Part shown: piece by piece, positions 5,841 through 8,229 of the stretch
Layout of the letters: every line of letters begins with the position of its first letter
How positions within the stretch are numbered: position 1 is the stretch's first letter
Source of the DNA: Oscillospiraceae bacterium
GTDB lineage: Bacteria > Bacillota > Clostridia > Oscillospirales > UBA929
Direction: 5' to 3'
Length of the DNA stretch: 8,229 nucleotides
Assembly: GCA_031289065.1 (NCBI GenBank)
Contig: JAITQI010000050.1
Coordinates: 1 to 8,229, forward strand
The notes under the pieces: model-generated
The model's input: only the letters and a program-made list of their open reading frames with translations
Told to the model about the DNA's origin: nothing
The model's database searches: none
Program-made: the position numbers and the translations under genes

Positions 5841-8229
5841 ATGTATTCCAAAGAACTGGGGCTCCGGGTGGACGACGGTCTGCTGACCCATTACGCCGAA
5901 AATGAGGCCCGGAGCCTGTCCCTCAAGGGACAGACCCCGGCGTCCCGCGTCTGCCGTCGCGTCCGAACCGGGCTGAAGAGCATCCAAGACATGGCCCTGC
6001 GCGCCGCCGGCTGGGCCTCGGGGCACACCGGCCTGCCACCCGAATTCGAGTGGCTACTGGACAACCGCTACCTGCTGGAGCGGGAGGGCCGCGAGGCCAT
6101 ACAGGCCCTGCGCCGGGCGGGGCGGATACCGGCCGTCCGCCCCGGTCTGCCCGCGGCCTACGAGCTGACCCGGCGGCTGACCCGGGCCGGGCGGGGCGAG
6201 GTCACCCTGGAACGCCTCGCCCTGTATTTGAAGGGGGCGCAAAAGGTGCGCCCCCTGAGCGAACGGGAGCTGTTCCTGTTTGTCCCCCTGCTCAAAGCCG
6301 CCCTGGTGACCTCGGTAGCCGCCCTGTGCGGCGAACTGGGCGCGGTGCTCGACGGCTACGCCCGGGGCGGGGACCTAAACCCCTACGCCGCCGAGCGAAC
6401 CGCCCGCCGCGCCCTGGAGGAGGGTAGCGCCCCTCCCGAGGCGGCGGAGGCCCTGGCCAAAAGCGCCGCCGCCGCCCACACCCGCTTAAGCGGCCTGATG
6501 GGCCGGGCGGTGACCTCCCTGCGCCTGCTGGCCAGCGCCGACCTGACCGACCTGCTGCAAACGGCCAGCGCCGTGGAAAACATCCTGCGCCGGGACCCGG
6601 TGGAAGTGTACGCCGAAATGGACGAGGCCTCCCGGGGCTGGTACCGCCGGGAGCTGTCCCGTCTGGCCCGGCGTCGGCGTATTTCGGAGTCCGAGGCCGC
6701 CGAAACCGTGCTGGCCCTGGCCCGGAAAGGCAGCGACAAACGGCGGCGGCACGTGGGCTACTACATCCTCAACCAGCCCCTGGGGCGGCGCAAAAGCGCC
6801 CTGGGCGGGCGGCTGTACTTCGCCGCGCTGCTGACCCTGACCGCCCTGTTCACCGTCCTGGCCGGTCTGCTGGGGGGCGGGCCCTGGGTGGCCACCCTAC
6901 TGCTGCTGCCCGCCTCGGATTTGGCCAAAAACATCGTGGACTTCGCCACCGTGCGCCTGGTCGCCCCCCGGCACATCCCCCGCCTGGAACTGCGGGACGG
7001 TCTGCCGCCCCACGGGGCCACGCTGTGCGTCATCTCGACGCTGCTCACCGACACCCAAAAGGCGGTGGCCCAGGTCAAACTCCTCGAGGAATACAAAATC
7101 GCCAACCGGGACGCCGGGGGACGTCTGCTGTTCGGTCTGCTGGCCGACCTGCCCGACGCCCCCCAGCGGCGGCGGCCCCGGGACAGGCAGCTCATCGAAG
7201 CGGCCCAGAAGGCCGTCTTTGAACTCAACCGCCGGTACGGCGGCGGGTTCTACCTCTTCCTGCGCGACCGCCAACTCAACGTGCGCGACAAGGTCTACAT
7301 GGGCTGGGAACGCAAGCGGGGCGCCCTGCTGGAACTGATGCGCGCTTTGCGGGGCAAGGAAACCGGCCTGCGCACGGTCACCGGGGACCCCGCCGTCCTG
7401 CGCAAAATCCGCTATCTGATCACCCTGGACGCCGACACCCGCCTCACCGCCGGTTCCGCCCGCGAAATGGTCGGGGCCATGCTGCACCCCCTGATCACCG
7501 CCGACGTGGATCCCCAGCGCCGGGTGGTCACCGAGGGCCACGCCGTGCTGCAGCCGCGCATGGCGGTCGATCTGGAGTCGGCGGGCAAGACCGCCTTTTC
7601 CCGGGTCTACGCCGGGCAGGGCGGCCTCGATCCCTACGGAGGGGCCTCGTCGGACGTCTACCAGGACGTGTTCGGCCGGGGCGTTTTTTCCGGCAAGGGC
7701 ATCTTCGACGTAGATGCCTTCCTCACCTGCCTGGACGGCCGCCTCCCCGAAAACCGGGTGCTCTCCCACGACCTGCTGGAGGGGTGCTACCTCCGGGCCG
7801 GGCTCCTCGGCGACGTGGAACTGGCCGACGGCTACCCCTCCAAGGTAAACGCCTGGTTCGACCGTCTGCACCGCTGGACCCGGGGCGACTGGCAGATCGT
7901 CGGCTGGCTGCGCCCCTCGGTGAAAACCGGGAACGGACCAAGGGAGCGCAATCCCCTGGACGCCCTGTCCCGCTGGAAAATCTTCGACAACCTGCGCCGC
8001 AGTCTGTCGCCGGTGTTTTTGCTGCTGGCCCTGACCGTCGGGTTCGCCGCGCCGCCCCGTCCGCTGGCGACGGCGGCGGGGTTTGCCGTGCTATGCGCCG
8101 CCTCCAACCTGCTGCTGTCAGCCGCCGAACTGGCCGTGCGGGGGGGCGGCCGGGCCCGCTATCACTCCACGATCGTCACCGGCCTGCCCGGCGCGGCCCT
8201 CCAATGCCTGTTGCAGCTGCTGTTTTTGC
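5841..8229 (+). CDS. Cyclic beta-1,2-glucan synthase (NdvB/ChvB-type), N-terminal part
   Basis: These are the first 796 residues of a giant membrane glycosyltransferase; the frame is uninterrupted and leaves the window. The N-terminal region carries the family's EWLLDN segment (70-75). A hydrophobic pair at about 325-362 precedes the GT84 catalytic region. That region has GGFYLFLRDR (468-477), MGWERKRG (487-494), ITLDADT with the DxD at 530-532, FGRGVFSGKGIFDVDAF (611-627), LSHDLLEG (641-648) and RLHRW (675-679), which fits the (Q/R)xxRW motif of processive enzymes. Further hydrophobic segments follow at about 722-765 and 781-796. In studied relatives UDP-glucose is polymerised into a beta-1,2-glucan, and C-terminal phosphorylase-like (GH94) domains set chain length; those domains would lie beyond 8229. 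ATG 5841 is the first in-frame ATG and has GGATGG 10 nt upstream. It is divergent from lgt. The family is certain; cyclic product in this host is inferred. Confidence 0.93.
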   Translation, partial: MYSKELGLRVDDGLLTHYAENEARSLSLKGQTPASRVCRRVRTGLKSIQDMALRAAGWASGHTGLPPEFEWLLDNRYLLEREGREAIQALRRAGRIPAVRPGLPAAYELTRRLTRAGRGEVTLERLALYLKGAQKVRPLSERELFLFVPLLKAALVTSVAALCGELGAVLDGYARGGDLNPYAAERTARRALEEGSAPPEAAEALAKSAAAAHTRLSGLMGRAVTSLRLLASADLTDLLQTASAVENILRRDPVEVYAEMDEASRGWYRRELSRLARRRRISESEAAETVLALARKGSDKRRRHVGYYILNQPLGRRKSALGGRLYFAALLTLTALFTVLAGLLGGGPWVATLLLLPASDLAKNIVDFATVRLVAPRHIPRLELRDGLPPHGATLCVISTLLTDTQKAVAQVKLLEEYKIANRDAGGRLLFGLLADLPDAPQRRRPRDRQLIEAAQKAVFELNRRYGGGFYLFLRDRQLNVRDKVYMGWERKRGALLELMRALRGKETGLRTVTGDPAVLRKIRYLITLDADTRLTAGSAREMVGAMLHPLITADVDPQRRVVTEGHAVLQPRMAVDLESAGKTAFSRVYAGQGGLDPYGGASSDVYQDVFGRGVFSGKGIFDVDAFLTCLDGRLPENRVLSHDLLEGCYLRAGLLGDVELADGYPSKVNAWFDRLHRWTRGDWQIVGWLRPSVKTGNGPRERNPLDALSRWKIFDNLRRSLSPVFLLLALTVGFAAPPRPLATAAGFAVLCAASNLLLSAAELAVRGGGRARYHSTIVTGLPGAALQCLLQLLFL

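Noticed and set aside
6897..7871. A 324-codon minus-strand open frame inside the glucan synthase gene
   Set aside because: It is antisense to the conserved GT84 motifs and has no recognisable domain.

Overview
The window reads as chromosomal DNA from a GC-rich, low-diversity-of-context Clostridia-type bacterium. My best guess is an uncultured gut Oscillospirales/Ruminococcaceae-like Firmicute. The basis is a clostridial-style Fhs + FolD one-carbon pair, an Lgt of the type with Tyr where E. coli has the loop His, strong GGAGG ribosome sites, and a giant cyclic-glucan-synthase-like protein of the kind common in that group. This assignment is inference; there is no rRNA or marker gene here to prove it. 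I see no tRNA, rRNA, CRISPR array, insertion sequence or phage gene.

Layout. Positions 1-88 hold a strong, nearly symmetrical intrinsic terminator. From 5603 down to 89, five genes lie on the minus strand and are read in the order lgt (4518-5603), folD (3673-4521), fhs (1973-3649), an ApgM/PhosphMutase-family metalloenzyme (781-1926) and a small lipoprotein (89-709). lgt and folD share an ATGA overlap. The later gaps are 23, 46 and 71 nt, so the set is plausibly one operon, starting at an extended -10 promoter near 5640-5648 and ending at the terminator at 34-70. A 237-nt divergent intergenic region (5604-5840) carries the lgt promoter, a C/T-rich block of short tandem repeats and a perfect 8-bp hairpin. 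On the plus strand a very large gene starts at 5841 and runs off the window: the N-terminal 796 residues of a cyclic beta-1,2-glucan synthase (NdvB/ChvB-type, GT84).

How the genes fit together. FolD and Fhs interconvert 5,10-methylene-THF, 5,10-methenyl-THF, 10-formyl-THF and formate, i.e. the folate one-carbon branch. The ApgM-like enzyme is either a phosphoglycerate mutase or the bacterial subfamily proposed to be a homoserine kinase, and its presumed nucleophile is Thr instead of Ser. Lgt attaches diacylglycerol to lipoprotein precursors, and the last gene of the cluster encodes such a precursor. The divergent glucan synthase is a membrane glycosyltransferase and is probably regulated separately.

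Most of the window is ordinary metabolism. The points that deserve a second look are the long acidic, repeat-bearing tail of Lgt that contains the folD ribosome site, the Thr-for-Ser change in the ApgM-like enzyme, 7-nt degenerate repeats shared by separate intergenic sites, the hairpin in front of the glucan synthase, and the two-domain lipoprotein. I did not find evidence for a wholly new system.
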